Positions 1-8,045 of a DNA stretch of 17,542 bases are shown here, piece by piece (within the stretch, counting starts at the first letter, position 1; each line of letters opens with the position of its first letter). Position numbers and translations under genes: made by a program. Below the pieces are notes generated by a model. The model saw only the letters and a list, made by a program, of their open reading frames with translations. It was not told the DNA's origin and did not search any database. The stretch is from positions 1-17,542 of the forward strand of contig CAMIMS010000038.1 in the NCBI GenBank assembly GCA_946221025.1, written 5' to 3'. The stretch comes from an uncultured Pseudoclavibacter sp. Lineage in GTDB: Bacteria > Actinomycetota > Actinomycetes > Actinomycetales > Microbacteriaceae.

Positions 1-1757
1 ACGGAGAATACGGCGAAGTGGTGGACCACCCACCAACACACCGGCGCCAGCTTCAAGGCCGGGCAGCTGGTCATCATCGACGAAGCCTCCCTCGCAGGCA
101 CCCTCTCGCTCGACCGGATCACGCAGGCAGCTGAGGAGGCGGGGGCGAAGGTGCTGTTGGTCGGTAACTACGCCCAGCTCCAGTCCGTCGATGCCGGCGG
201 TGCGTTCAGCCTGGTGATCCACGACCGCCACGATGCTCCCGAACTGGTCGATGTCCAGCGCTTCACCCACGTCTGGGAGAAGACCGCATCCCTGGAGCTA
301 CGGCACGGCCGCACCCCGGTCATCGACACCTACCTCGACCACGACCGCATCCACGACGGCGACGCCGAGGCCATGACCGATGCCGCCTACACCGCCTGGC
401 GCCACGACTGGCAGCAGGGCTTGGTGTCGGTGCTGATCGCCGAAACCCGCGAGAACGTCACCGCCCTCAACGTCCGCGCCCGCGCTGACCTGATCCTGGA
501 AGGCACGCTGAAGCCCGGCCCCGAAATCACCCTGTCTGACGGATCGGCAGCGGGCGTGGGTGACACGATCATCACCCGCCGCAATGACCGTCGGCTGCGG
601 AACCGGCACGGCTGGGTCCGCAACGGCCAAACCTAGACCATCACCGCCGTGCGTGACGATGGGTCGGTCACGATCCGCCCACCCGGGGCCCGGTTCGGCA
701 ACAGCATCGTTCTACCCGCCGACTACGTGGCCGAGCACGTCGACCTCGGCTACGCCGTCACCGCCCACAGCGCCCAAGGCATCACCACCGACACCGCCCA
801 CGTCCTCGTCGAACCCACCACCACCAGGGAGAACCTGTATGTCGCGATGACGCGCGGACGGGAATCGAACCAGGCCTACGTCGTCCTCGACCGTCCCGAC
901 GATCACGCCACTGCGCATCCGGGCGACAATCCCGACGCCACCGCCCGCACGGTCCTCTACGGCGTGCTCCAACACCGCGGTGCTGAGCCGTCGGCGCACG
1001 AGACCATCACCGCCGAGCAGGACCGGTGGGGTTCGATCGCCCAACTCGCCGCCGAATACGAAACCATCGCCGCCGCAGCCCAACACGACCGCTGGACCAC
1101 CCTGGTCCGCGGCTCCGGGCTCACCGACGACCAAGCGCAAGTCGTCATCGACTCCGACGCCTTCGGCGCCCTGACCGCGGAACTGCGCCGGGCCGAAGCC
1201 AACCACCACAACGTCGACACCCTCCTGCCACGCCTCATCAAGGCTCGCGGGTTCGCCGACGCCGACGACATCGCCTCCGTCCTCCACCACCGCCTCGCCA
1301 ACGCCACCACCCGACCCGCCGGATCGGGACGCACCCGCCAGGCCCCGCGTCTCATCGCCGGCCTGATTCCCGAAGCCACCGGCCCCATGACCCCCACATG
1401 CAGCAAGCCCTGACCGAGCGCCGCCACCTCATCGAAACTCGAGCAGAAGCAGTCTTGGACGCCGCCGTCCACACCCACGAACCATGGGTTACGGCACTCG
1501 GTCCGATCCCAGCCGATGGGCGGGAACGGCGGCAATGGCGACGCCGCGCCTTGGTCGTGGCCGCTTACCGTGACCGGTACCAGATCAGCGACCCGGCCCC
1601 GCTCGGCGCCCATCCGGAGGGTACGGCGCAGAAGACCGACCGAGCCCGCGCGCGGGTTGCTGCGGAACGAGCACAGGCGCTCGTGCCTCCGCGCAGCTCC
1701 AGCACCGCTCCAAGATCCGTGGCTGTCAAGAGGAAGCCCGTAGGTCCGACCATGTGA
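1..1757 (+). pseudogene. MobF (TrwC/TraA-type) relaxase-helicase, broken C-terminal part
   Basis: The window opens inside a reading frame that starts upstream. The visible part is the superfamily I (RecD-like) helicase half of a conjugative relaxase, which would unwind plasmid or ICE DNA after nicking. Seen directly: TENTAKW near the start, a Walker B motif VIIDEAS (nt 70-90), GNYAQLQSVDAGGAF just after it, and the late helicase motif VTAHSAQGITTDTAHV followed by LYVAMTRGRESN (nt 757-870). The frame is interrupted by TAG at 634-636, in the context GQT-stop-TITAV, where relatives usually carry Trp (WTVTAV), so TGG to TAG is the simplest cause. At about 1387-1400 the coding sense jumps from frame 1 to frame 3: GPM is followed by DPHMQQALTERRHLIETRA, as if one base were lost. 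The C-terminal tail then runs to TGA at 1755-1757. Two independent lesions indicate a dead gene. The N-terminal relaxase domain, if present, lies outside the window. Confidence 0.88.
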
Positions 1758-1944
1758 TCGGCTTCTCCGGCCGGGCGGCATGTCACGTGACCTGTTCTGG
1801 CCGCGGAGTCGAGCCGTACCCCGAGAACGCGGAGTCGGGCTCACTGGCGGTACCCGAGGCGACAAGAACGCGGAGCGAATTGACCCCGGGAGGTCCGAAG
1901 CTCCTGCTTTTACGAGCGTTCACATGGCTACGACACACGCGAGA

Positions 1945-1972
1945 TTGACCGATTCGTGCGTGCAGCTAAAGT
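1945..1972 (+). promoter_or_regulatory. Candidate promoter of the four-gene cassette
   Basis: TTGACC at 1945-1950 and TAAAGT at 1967-1972 are separated by 16 bases, 37 bases before the ATG at 2009. The -35 is good and the -10 is only a partial match. An alternative -10 is TAGTCT at 1979-1984. This would be the only promoter needed for the closely spaced genes that follow. Confidence 0.35.
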
Positions 1973-2008
1973 TTGGGGTAGTCTGGAGCCACCACCGAGA
2001 GGAGTCCC

Positions 2009-2752
2009 ATGATCGGGCAGCACGAACGCCAGGACTGGCGCGGCGAGTTCACACGAGAGGAACTATCTGCAATCCGCCGGGAAGTTCCGCATGCGATCCA
2101 GAGGAGCCAGGAGCGTTCCGCCCGAGCCCACACGGAGTACGACGACCCTGATGGCGACCAAGACGTCTACGGCGCCGGCATGTCCCGTGGTGTGCAGAAG
2201 GAACTCTGTACTCTTCTCGCGAACTTCCCCTCCTATCGCGAGGTGCAGGTACCCAGGAGTCGCCGCACGCTGACTTTCCTCGGGGATGCACTGATCTTCC
2301 CACTTCGGGTGGGTAAGCAGATGCCTCGAAACCACCGCCGCATCAGACTCAACTATCTCTCGGAGTCGCGTCGCGAACTCTTGGCGCAGGCCAGCAACAC
2401 CAAGTACGTCGATGCCGGACTGTTCGAGCTTGACGAGGCTCTCGGCGTCGAGCAGCCCGCCCGACTCGGCGATGCGCTTGCCGCCCTCAGCGAAGGTGAC
2501 ACGCGCGCAACACTTTTCGTGCCTTACTACAGCAGCTCGCCCCAGGGCGTCGGCACGATCTACTTCGCTCCGGCACAGCTGAACGGCCGCTACCTGGGGT
2601 TCACTGACCCCGAACGCCTCACTTATCAGGTGCCTGTTGCGGGCGAGGCGCCCGCAGCCGTGCTCGCGCCTGTTGGCAGCTTCGCGGAAGGTGATCGCCC
2701 CCGCACTACCGTGAAGCTTCGCCCTCGCCCGGTCGAGAAGGAAGGCAGTTAA
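2009..2752 (+). CDS. Unrecognised 247-aa protein, first gene of XRE-ImmA/TIGR04141 cassette
   Basis: I do not recognise the family. The start at 2009 is supported by GAGAGGAG at 1997-2004, four bases before the ATG. The protein is soluble, with no signal peptide or membrane segment. The N-terminal 60 residues are charged. A basic stretch around residues 85-120 contains VPRSRRTL and MPRNHRRIRLNY, and a hydrophobic C-terminal half carries LFVPYYSSSPQGVGTIYF and YLGFTDPERLTY. It ends two bases before the next start, so it is almost certainly cotranscribed and coupled to the XRE-ImmA regulator. A gene placed immediately before an HTH-metallopeptidase protein is often the partner, toxin or effector that the HTH protein controls, as in HigBA-like arrangements. 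That role is inference from position only; a DNA-binding or structural role is equally possible. Confidence 0.75.
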   Translation: MIGQHERQDWRGEFTREELSAIRREVPHAIQRSQERSARAHTEYDDPDGDQDVYGAGMSRGVQKELCTLLANFPSYREVQVPRSRRTLTFLGDALIFPLRVGKQMPRNHRRIRLNYLSESRRELLAQASNTKYVDAGLFELDEALGVEQPARLGDALAALSEGDTRATLFVPYYSSSPQGVGTIYFAPAQLNGRYLGFTDPERLTYQVPVAGEAPAAVLAPVGSFAEGDRPRTTVKLRPRPVEKEGS

Positions 2753-2754
2753 CG

Positions 2755-3936
2755 ATGGGCGACCCCCGTAGTCAGTCCGCAGACGCGGCTGATGTTGCAC
2801 GACTTTTCGACCCAGCCCGACTCACCCAAGCTCGACGCATCAACAAGATGTCCAAGGCAGAGCTCCACCGCAAAGTCGGTGTCTCCGCCGCCGCTATCGG
2901 ACAATACGAACGCGGGGAGGTCCGCCCTCGCGCCGAAACTGTAGCCGCGCTGGCCGACGCCCTTCGCGTTCCGCCGGGATTCTTCACCCTTGGACGACCT
3001 CGCGCCCAGGTCGACATCGCCGAGGCTTCCTTCCGGCGTCTCCGCTCCACCAGCGTCGCTCAACAACACCAGGCCACTGCTTACGTCGAGCAAGCCTGGG
3101 AACTGGCGTGCTACCTCGAAGAGAGCGTCGAGTTTCCGGAAGTCGACCTTCCGGAGTGGGCCAGCGTTGACTCCGCCGATGTTCCGGACCCCGTGACTGC
3201 GGCACAAGCCGTTCGGCGACACTGGTCCTTGGGGAGCGAACCCATCCGGCATCTTGTATACCAGATCGAACAGCACGGAATCCTGACGGTCTTCTTCTCC
3301 ATGAAGCAGGACGACAGCTTGGACGAGAAGAGCCGCATTGACGCGTTCTCGACCACGGCACTCCCTCGCCCGATGATCGTGCTCACACCTGACAAGGCGA
3401 ACGACGTGATGCGGCACCGCTTTTCAGCAGCGCACGAACTGGGGCACATCGTGCTACATCACGGCCGACATGGGACCGACAGCCAGTTGGAACGTCAAGC
3501 AGACATGTTCGCCGCCGAGCTCCTAACCCCGCGCGACGTGATCGCCAACGAGCTACCGAGGCGGGTCAACTTCAACCGCTACGAACAAATCAGTCAGCGG
3601 TGGGGTGTTTCGGTGGCATCGCTGCTCTATCGATCCCGTGAACTTGATCTCCTCTCCGAGTCCACGGTTCGCCGCGGCTACATCACGCTGAACAGCCTTC
3701 CGCGACGGCCCATGCCTATTGGTGATTTCCCCGGAGAGCGTCCGGAGTTGCTGAAGTCAGCGATCGACCTTCTTGATGGCTCTGGGATCAGCCTCGCCAA
3801 GATCGCAGCCGACCTCCAGATGACCCCCCGTCACGTACGACGCCTGGCAGGCATTGACGATCCGCAGCCGAAATTGACTCTCGTGCCGAATCGGTCGAAT
3901 GACCCGAACTCGGCACTCCCGCACGAGTTCATGTAG
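2755..3936 (+). CDS. XRE-family HTH regulator fused to ImmA/IrrE-type metallopeptidase
   Basis: A 393-residue DNA-binding protein with a zinc peptidase domain (COG2856/Peptidase_M78 type). Residues about 21-75 form a lambda-repressor-like HTH (LTQARRINKMSKAELHRKVGVS, then IGQYERGEVRPRAETV). Residues about 165-270 form the peptidase, with the zinc-binding HELGH at 227-231 and a downstream ERQADMFAAELLTP segment that should give the third ligand. Residues about 330-370 contain another HTH-like stretch (SGISLAKIAADLQM, then RHVRRL), an addition beyond the usual fusion. In known ImmA/IrrE systems the peptidase cleaves a repressor when damage or phage signals arise; in other fusions the protein acts as antitoxin or autoregulator. 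Here it sits between the unknown 247-aa gene and the DUF2188/TIGR04141 genes, so I infer that it is the sensor-regulator of the cassette. GAGAAGGAAGG just upstream serves as ribosome binding site. Confidence 0.93.
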   Translation: MGDPRSQSADAADVARLFDPARLTQARRINKMSKAELHRKVGVSAAAIGQYERGEVRPRAETVAALADALRVPPGFFTLGRPRAQVDIAEASFRRLRSTSVAQQHQATAYVEQAWELACYLEESVEFPEVDLPEWASVDSADVPDPVTAAQAVRRHWSLGSEPIRHLVYQIEQHGILTVFFSMKQDDSLDEKSRIDAFSTTALPRPMIVLTPDKANDVMRHRFSAAHELGHIVLHHGRHGTDSQLERQADMFAAELLTPRDVIANELPRRVNFNRYEQISQRWGVSVASLLYRSRELDLLSESTVRRGYITLNSLPRRPMPIGDFPGERPELLKSAIDLLDGSGISLAKIAADLQMTPRHVRRLAGIDDPQPKLTLVPNRSNDPNSALPHEFM

Positions 3937-3954
3937 AAGAAGGGAAAGAGCATC

Positions 3955-4194
3955 ATGGGAAAGCCCAACAAACGCGTGGTCCAACAACGCGACGACGGCG
4001 ACTGGGAGGTCCGGAAGCCAGGCGCTTCGCGGGCCAGTGCGGTCACGCCAACGCAGGCCGCCGGTATCGGTAGGGCGCGCACCATCCTCGGCAACGACGG
4101 GGGCGGCGAGCTACAGGTACGTTCTAGGAAGGGAACCATCCGTGCGCAGGACACTATCGCCCCTGGTAGCGACCCACGGTCTTCAAAGGGATGA
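3955..4194 (+). CDS. DUF2188 domain protein
   Basis: A 79-residue protein that covers a complete DUF2188 domain. The family pattern is visible: an N-terminal strand VVQQRDDGDWEVRKPGASRAS, a TQAAGIGRARTIL helix, then NDGGGELQVRSRKGTIRAQDTI and a terminal DP-rich tail. DUF2188 proteins are short, cytoplasmic and of unknown function, and often lie in accessory regions. GAAGGGAAAGAG at about 3938-3949 gives a ribosome binding site, and only 18 bases separate it from the XRE-ImmA stop, so it belongs to the same transcript. It could be a small accessory or immunity-like partner of the large protein downstream; this is inferred from gene order alone. Confidence 0.85.
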   Translation: MGKPNKRVVQQRDDGDWEVRKPGASRASAVTPTQAAGIGRARTILGNDGGGELQVRSRKGTIRAQDTIAPGSDPRSSKG

Positions 4195-4269
4195 TTGCCG
4201 TGCCTGTCCGCGGAGTCCGATAGGTGATCTTGCTCCGCAGGCAGCTCCGTCACCGCCGACAGGAGCATC

Positions 4270-5880
4270 ATGAAATCGAGACGGCTCACGTTCTACCTCC
4301 TGCGAGAGGGCATCGCCGACTTCGACGACGCCCTCGACCCGGACAAGCCAAGTCTGACCGTCGAGATCGACCCATCCACCGGTATCGACGGCCGCTTCTT
4401 CTACCTTAAGCCCCAGCCATCCGTGCCGGCATGGGTTGGGTTCGTGCAACCTCTACTGACGGGCCAACTCAGTGGCATCCGCTCAGCCTCCACATCGGCC
4501 CTGCTGCTCCTCCGGACGAGCGGCCGCATCTTCGCGCTCACCTTCGGATACGGGCGATCATTGCTCGACCTCTCCAAGATCGAGTACCAATTCGGTCTAC
4601 GCGTCGCGCTCAACCGCATCGATCCTCGCCAGATCCGCAGCCTCGACACCAAGACGTTCGAGGATCTTGTCGTGTCAACCAACACTCAAGTGAGCAAGAG
4701 TGCTGAGCTGCCGACCTTTGGTGTCGACATCTCCCGAGACATTCTGCGCGCGGTAACCGGCGAACCCCGCGACCAAACATTCTCCAAGAGAATCGCTGGA
4801 GCGGACTCACTGGTCATGGGTGTCACGACCCCATCATTGGAACTTCCTGCCATCTGCGACGACCTCTTGGCTGCGTTCGCCGCGGATGACTACAAGACGG
4901 ACTTCGGCTGGATCGACCAGCTCTCACTCGTGCGGGATGACGCGACCGTCGAAGCACTCAACAATCTTCTTGTAGCGCAACTGCGGACTGGATCAACTGG
5001 GGCGACACACCTCGCCATGCCGGAGACGATCGACTGGGAGGACATCGACGGATTCACGATCGCCGGAACTCGCAGCCATGTCTACGAAGACTTGGACCTC
5101 GATGATTACCTGAGCCGACTTGGCGAAGACCGCACCACAATCACGCTGAAGCACCTAAAGACTAGGTCTGTCTCTGTCCGGTTCGGACGCTCAGGGAACT
5201 TCGACAAGCGATGGAACCTCTATCAGTGTATCGTGACTGAACAGCGGCTCGATGGTCGCCTTCATGTCCTCATCGAAGGGCGTTGGTTCGCTGTCAGCTC
5301 CACTCTCGTCGAGGAAGTGGACGCGTTTGCTGCTGGCCTACCAGACACGCACGTGACTCTTCCGCCGGCGCGTTCTGGTGAAATCGAAGCCGACTACAAC
5401 ACTCGCCTGGCGGAGTCCTCCCCACAGCACCTGCTGAAATTGGACGCGCGCATCAAACGACCTGGCGGTGCTAGCAGCGGCATAGGGTTCTGTGACGTCC
5501 TCTCCGACCAGGGTGACCTGATCCACGACAAGCGGAAGTCCCGCTCCGCAACATTGAGCCACCTCTTCGCGCAAGGAAGCGTCTCTGCCTCCACCTTCAT
5601 CAACGACGGCGCGTTCCGAACCCAAGTCCGCCAACTGATTGAAGACGAGGTCGCGGCGGAGTCACGCGAGACCTGGCTCCGGCTCGTGCCGAGAGCCGAC
5701 GAGACGGTAGATAGATCACGGTACCGCGTCACGTACGCAGTAATCGCGAACTCGACTCGCGAGGGACGCGACTGGCTCCCGTTCTTCAGCAAGCTGAACC
5801 TGATGCAGCAAGGCCGTCAACTCGTCACCATGGGATTCAGCGTCGCCGTGGCCCGTGTACCGATCACTGACTCCAAGTAG
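4270..5880 (+). CDS. TIGR04141/DUF6119 sporadically distributed protein
   Basis: A 536-residue soluble protein, close to the roughly 550 residues usual for TIGR04141 (DUF6119). Recognised by the N-terminal KSRRLTFYLLREGIADFDDAL, the middle segment LAAFAADDYKTDFGWIDQLSLVRD (about 200-224), and the C-terminal signature ATLSHLFAQGSVSASTF (about 427-443) preceded by HDKRKSRS. The family has no established biochemical activity; it appears patchily across bacteria, typically on mobile or genomic-island DNA, and is suspected to act in defence. The start at 4270 has AGGAG at 4261-4265. A 75-base gap from the DUF2188 gene may hold a weak hairpin but no convincing promoter. I infer that this large protein is the main effector or sensor of the cassette, controlled by the XRE-ImmA regulator. 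Confidence 0.85.
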   Translation: MKSRRLTFYLLREGIADFDDALDPDKPSLTVEIDPSTGIDGRFFYLKPQPSVPAWVGFVQPLLTGQLSGIRSASTSALLLLRTSGRIFALTFGYGRSLLDLSKIEYQFGLRVALNRIDPRQIRSLDTKTFEDLVVSTNTQVSKSAELPTFGVDISRDILRAVTGEPRDQTFSKRIAGADSLVMGVTTPSLELPAICDDLLAAFAADDYKTDFGWIDQLSLVRDDATVEALNNLLVAQLRTGSTGATHLAMPETIDWEDIDGFTIAGTRSHVYEDLDLDDYLSRLGEDRTTITLKHLKTRSVSVRFGRSGNFDKRWNLYQCIVTEQRLDGRLHVLIEGRWFAVSSTLVEEVDAFAAGLPDTHVTLPPARSGEIEADYNTRLAESSPQHLLKLDARIKRPGGASSGIGFCDVLSDQGDLIHDKRKSRSATLSHLFAQGSVSASTFINDGAFRTQVRQLIEDEVAAESRETWLRLVPRADETVDRSRYRVTYAVIANSTREGRDWLPFFSKLNLMQQGRQLVTMGFSVAVARVPITDSK

Positions 5881-5922
5881 GGCGTCACCCTGAGGCACCC
5901 ACCACCCAACTCGTTGCCTCCT

Positions 5923-6309
5923 TTATCGATCACGGGCCTGCGGGCTACGCAGAGTCACGCCGGCGGTGAGCCAGTGGTTCCGAATCGTGCCAGCTGAGTA
6001 CCCCAAGCCCCCACCAATGCGTTTGAGTGATTCGCCGGCCCGGTAGAGCCGGGCCATCTCTTGAACTTCTGCGGAAGAAGGAGACGCTCCGCGGATACGG
6101 ACGCCTCGCCCCCGAAGCAGTGACGCCAGCCGGTGACGGCTCAGACCGACATCGTTCGCGATCGCGCGGAGCGCCTCGCCATCGTGATACCGCCGTTCCA
6201 GAGTGTCGAGTGTCTCGCTACCGATGCTGCGGTGTGCACTTGCCGGTGCTGACTCACGTTGGGTAGGCCGCCCTGCGCGACTGCGGATCGTTCGGTGCAG
6301 TGACCTCAT
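5923..6309 (-). pseudogene. Two-HTH fragment resembling C-terminal tail of a recombinase
   Basis: The segment encodes two consecutive helix-turn-helix units of similar layout: LDTLERRYHDGEALRAIAND followed by VGLSRHRLASLL (residues about 35-64 from the ATG at 6309), and EVQEMARLYRAGESLKRIGG then GLGYSAGTIRNHWL (about 81-114). It is preceded by SRAGRPTQ, like the GRP hinge before the HTH tail of serine recombinases. Actinobacterial recombinases often end in such doubled HTHs. The frame stays open upstream to 6507, but those residues do not resemble a resolvase catalytic domain and no start has a ribosome binding site. I therefore read it as the leftover tail of a recombinase whose catalytic part was lost. 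A small free-standing DNA-binding protein starting at 6309 or 6360 cannot be excluded. Confidence 0.55.
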
Positions 6310-6372
6310 GTAACCCAGTGACGGGGTGAGTTTCGACAATCCTCCCGCTAGGTCCACCATCAAACCGGCGTT

Positions 6373-6394
6373 ATGCCCCGCTACGGCGGGGCAT
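6373..6394. terminator. Perfect 9-bp hairpin, probable bidirectional terminator
   Basis: ATGCCCCGC and GCGGGGCAT are perfectly complementary around a TACG loop. The stem is very GC-rich and followed on the + strand by ATTCGTTT, a weak T-run. It sits between the island and the next chromosomal gene. Confidence 0.6.
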
Positions 6395-6566
6395 ATTCGT
6401 TTCTGAGACTTTGTCGCGTCGTGGCCGAAACCGTCTTGGTGTTCGGTGCCGGCGTGCAGATGACGATCCGGTGCTCGGTCTTCATCCTCTGGCTGAGAAA
6501 AGCGCAAGGCGCTCGTGTTTCACTCACCCCGTATAGCGACATCTGAGCGCGATCGAGGGGATTGAT

Positions 6567-7118
6567 ATGAGCACGTTGACCGACCGTTCGAAAACGGCAC
6601 TGGTGGTGATCGACGCGCAGACGGGCGTCCTTGCCGCGTGCCATGACCGCGATGCCATCGTGGGCCGGATCAAGGGCCTGGTCGATTCGGCGCGTGCGGC
6701 CGGAAGGCCTGTGGTCTGGGTGCAGCACTGCAGTGACGAGTTTCCCGAGGGGAGCGACGCCTGGCAGGTGATCGCTGAGCTCGAGCCCGCGGAAGGGGAG
6801 CCGCGCGTCGTCAAGCGTTACGGCGACTCGTTCGAAGACACAACGCTCGAAGCTGAACTCGAGCGCTTGCGCGTCGGAAAGATCGTTGTGTGTGGGGCGA
6901 TGACGGACGCCTGCATTCGGTGCACGACTCACGGCGGCTTGATTCGCGGTTATGACGTCACGCTCGTATCGGATGCGCACACGACCGAGGACATGCGGGA
7001 GTGGGGTGTGCCCGTCTCGCCGGAAGACGCCATCGCCTACCTGAACATGATGTGGGCGAACACGGCCGCACCGGGGCGTGAAGCCGCGGTGGTGGGCGCT
7101 TCAGACGTCACGTTCTAA
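6567..7118 (+). CDS. Isochorismatase-family cysteine hydrolase
   Basis: A 183-residue enzyme of the cysteine hydrolase superfamily (isochorismatase, nicotinamidase, N-carbamoylsarcosine amidase relatives), which hydrolyse small amides or vinyl ethers in the cytoplasm. The catalytic triad is visible: Asp16 in VVIDAQTGVL, Lys83 in RVVKRYGDSFEDT, and Cys116 in GAMTDACIRCTTHGGLIRGY, followed by the usual VTLVSDAHTT. Length is typical. GAGGGG at 6555-6560 lies six bases before the ATG. It is the first intact gene after the island hairpin. The substrate cannot be read from sequence; no siderophore or nicotinamide genes lie nearby, so a generic cysteine hydrolase name is safest. Confidence 0.93.
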   Translation: MSTLTDRSKTALVVIDAQTGVLAACHDRDAIVGRIKGLVDSARAAGRPVVWVQHCSDEFPEGSDAWQVIAELEPAEGEPRVVKRYGDSFEDTTLEAELERLRVGKIVVCGAMTDACIRCTTHGGLIRGYDVTLVSDAHTTEDMREWGVPVSPEDAIAYLNMMWANTAAPGREAAVVGASDVTF

Positions 7119-7229
7119 CCGGTCCCCTAACGCAGACGCAGCCACGAACGTGAGCTTCTTGGGGCAGTACTAGAGATTCGCATGTCGGTGGTCACCTGCA
7201 GGCTAGGTGCAACTACGAGAGGGGCGACC

Positions 7230-8045
7230 GTGAATGACACCATGAAAGCGCTGCTTGGATTTATCAAAGGCTGGAAGGGAGCTAGCGACCCCGTATTTCG
7301 TGCTATCGGATGGGTCGCGGGAGTGCTCGCGATAGCCGCGTGTATACGAAACGAGCATCCCGTCGGTCTAGTTGTCGGTTTTGCTCGCAGCATCGGTCGG
7401 TCTGAACTTGCGGATTGGTTCGAGACAGGCTTGCCGCCTCTTGTTTACACGCAGCTTCAGATGGTGGCAGATGCGCTGGTCCTGGCCGCAGAAATCGTCG
7501 TTTTTATCCTCCTCGTGGGCCCATTTGTGCGGGCGAAGAGTGATAACTGGCCGGTTGATCTCCAGGCCAAAGCGCTCCTACAGTCACGCGCATCGTGCAC
7601 GTTTTGGATTCTTCTCATGATTGCCACGCAATTCGGTTCACCCGCCCGTGTTGCGGTTCGCATGTGCCATGCGGCGTTTGTCTTCGCGGTAATTGTCGGA
7701 ATCCTGCTCGCTGGCACGTGGACGTTCTATCTAATGATGGGTCGACTCGGTCTAAGCGACTTCGTTGCATCCCCCATTGAGTTCGCGAGACATGTGCTGA
7801 TCGTTGCTGTCATGGTCGTTTTAGCCCTAGGGGTCGTCATCTTGGGGCCCGTCGTCGCCGTCGTGATTTGGATGCTCTCATTGGAGCCAGAGTCGAACGT
7901 AGATTTGAAGCGTCGATTAAACGACGGTCTCGGGCTATTTGAGCAGCCAACGGGATCGGCTCAAGTCTCTAGCCGTGGACCGGGCACGGGCAGGCTGCCT
8001 CATGAAAAGCAACAACACGACGGAAACGGCTCCGAGCCCGTTTAG
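7230..8045 (+). CDS. Unknown multi-spanning membrane protein
   Basis: A 271-residue protein without a recognised family. I chose the GTG at 7230 because GAGAGGGG at 7217-7224 sits five bases upstream; an ATG at 7182 would add 16 residues without a ribosome binding site. Four or five hydrophobic segments are visible: AIGWVAGVLAIAACI (about 25-40), MVADALVLAAEIVVFILLVG (about 80-100), TFWILLMIATQF (about 125-137), AAFVFAVIVGILLAGTWTFYLMM (about 148-170) and VLIVAVMVVLALGVVILGPV (about 190-225). A hydrophilic tail of about 45 residues ends in a Gly/Gln/His-rich stretch. Base composition appears lower in GC than its neighbours, hinting at separate origin. Its stop overlaps the convergent EamA gene by four bases (TTAG at 8042-8045). 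Confidence 0.75.
   Translation: MNDTMKALLGFIKGWKGASDPVFRAIGWVAGVLAIAACIRNEHPVGLVVGFARSIGRSELADWFETGLPPLVYTQLQMVADALVLAAEIVVFILLVGPFVRAKSDNWPVDLQAKALLQSRASCTFWILLMIATQFGSPARVAVRMCHAAFVFAVIVGILLAGTWTFYLMMGRLGLSDFVASPIEFARHVLIVAVMVVLALGVVILGPVVAVVIWMLSLEPESNVDLKRRLNDGLGLFEQPTGSAQVSSRGPGTGRLPHEKQQHDGNGSEPV

Noticed and set aside
712..1865. Long open frames on the - strand opposite the relaxase
   Set aside because: They oppose recognisable helicase motifs, are rich in Arg/Gly/Val as expected of antisense frames in high-GC DNA, and show no domain.
1782..1875. GTCACGTGAC palindrome and two copies of AGAACGCGGAG (1824 and 1865) between relaxase remnant and cassette
   Set aside because: Short, only two copies, with no further pattern to suggest an origin of transfer or attachment site.
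4201..4240. Possible hairpin between the DUF2188 and TIGR04141 genes (GCGGAG 4210-4215 with CTCCGC 4233-4238)
   Set aside because: Only six base pairs with a 17-base loop and no T-run; not enough for a terminator or riboswitch call.
5892..5925. GAGGCA/TGCCTC stem followed by CTTTAT after the TIGR04141 gene
   Set aside because: Six-bp stem with a 17-base loop is weak; could be chance in GC-rich DNA.
6310..6507. Extension of the HTH fragment upstream to 6507
   Set aside because: It crosses the perfect hairpin and the Tn3-like sequence, has no resolvase catalytic motif, and lacks a ribosome binding site.
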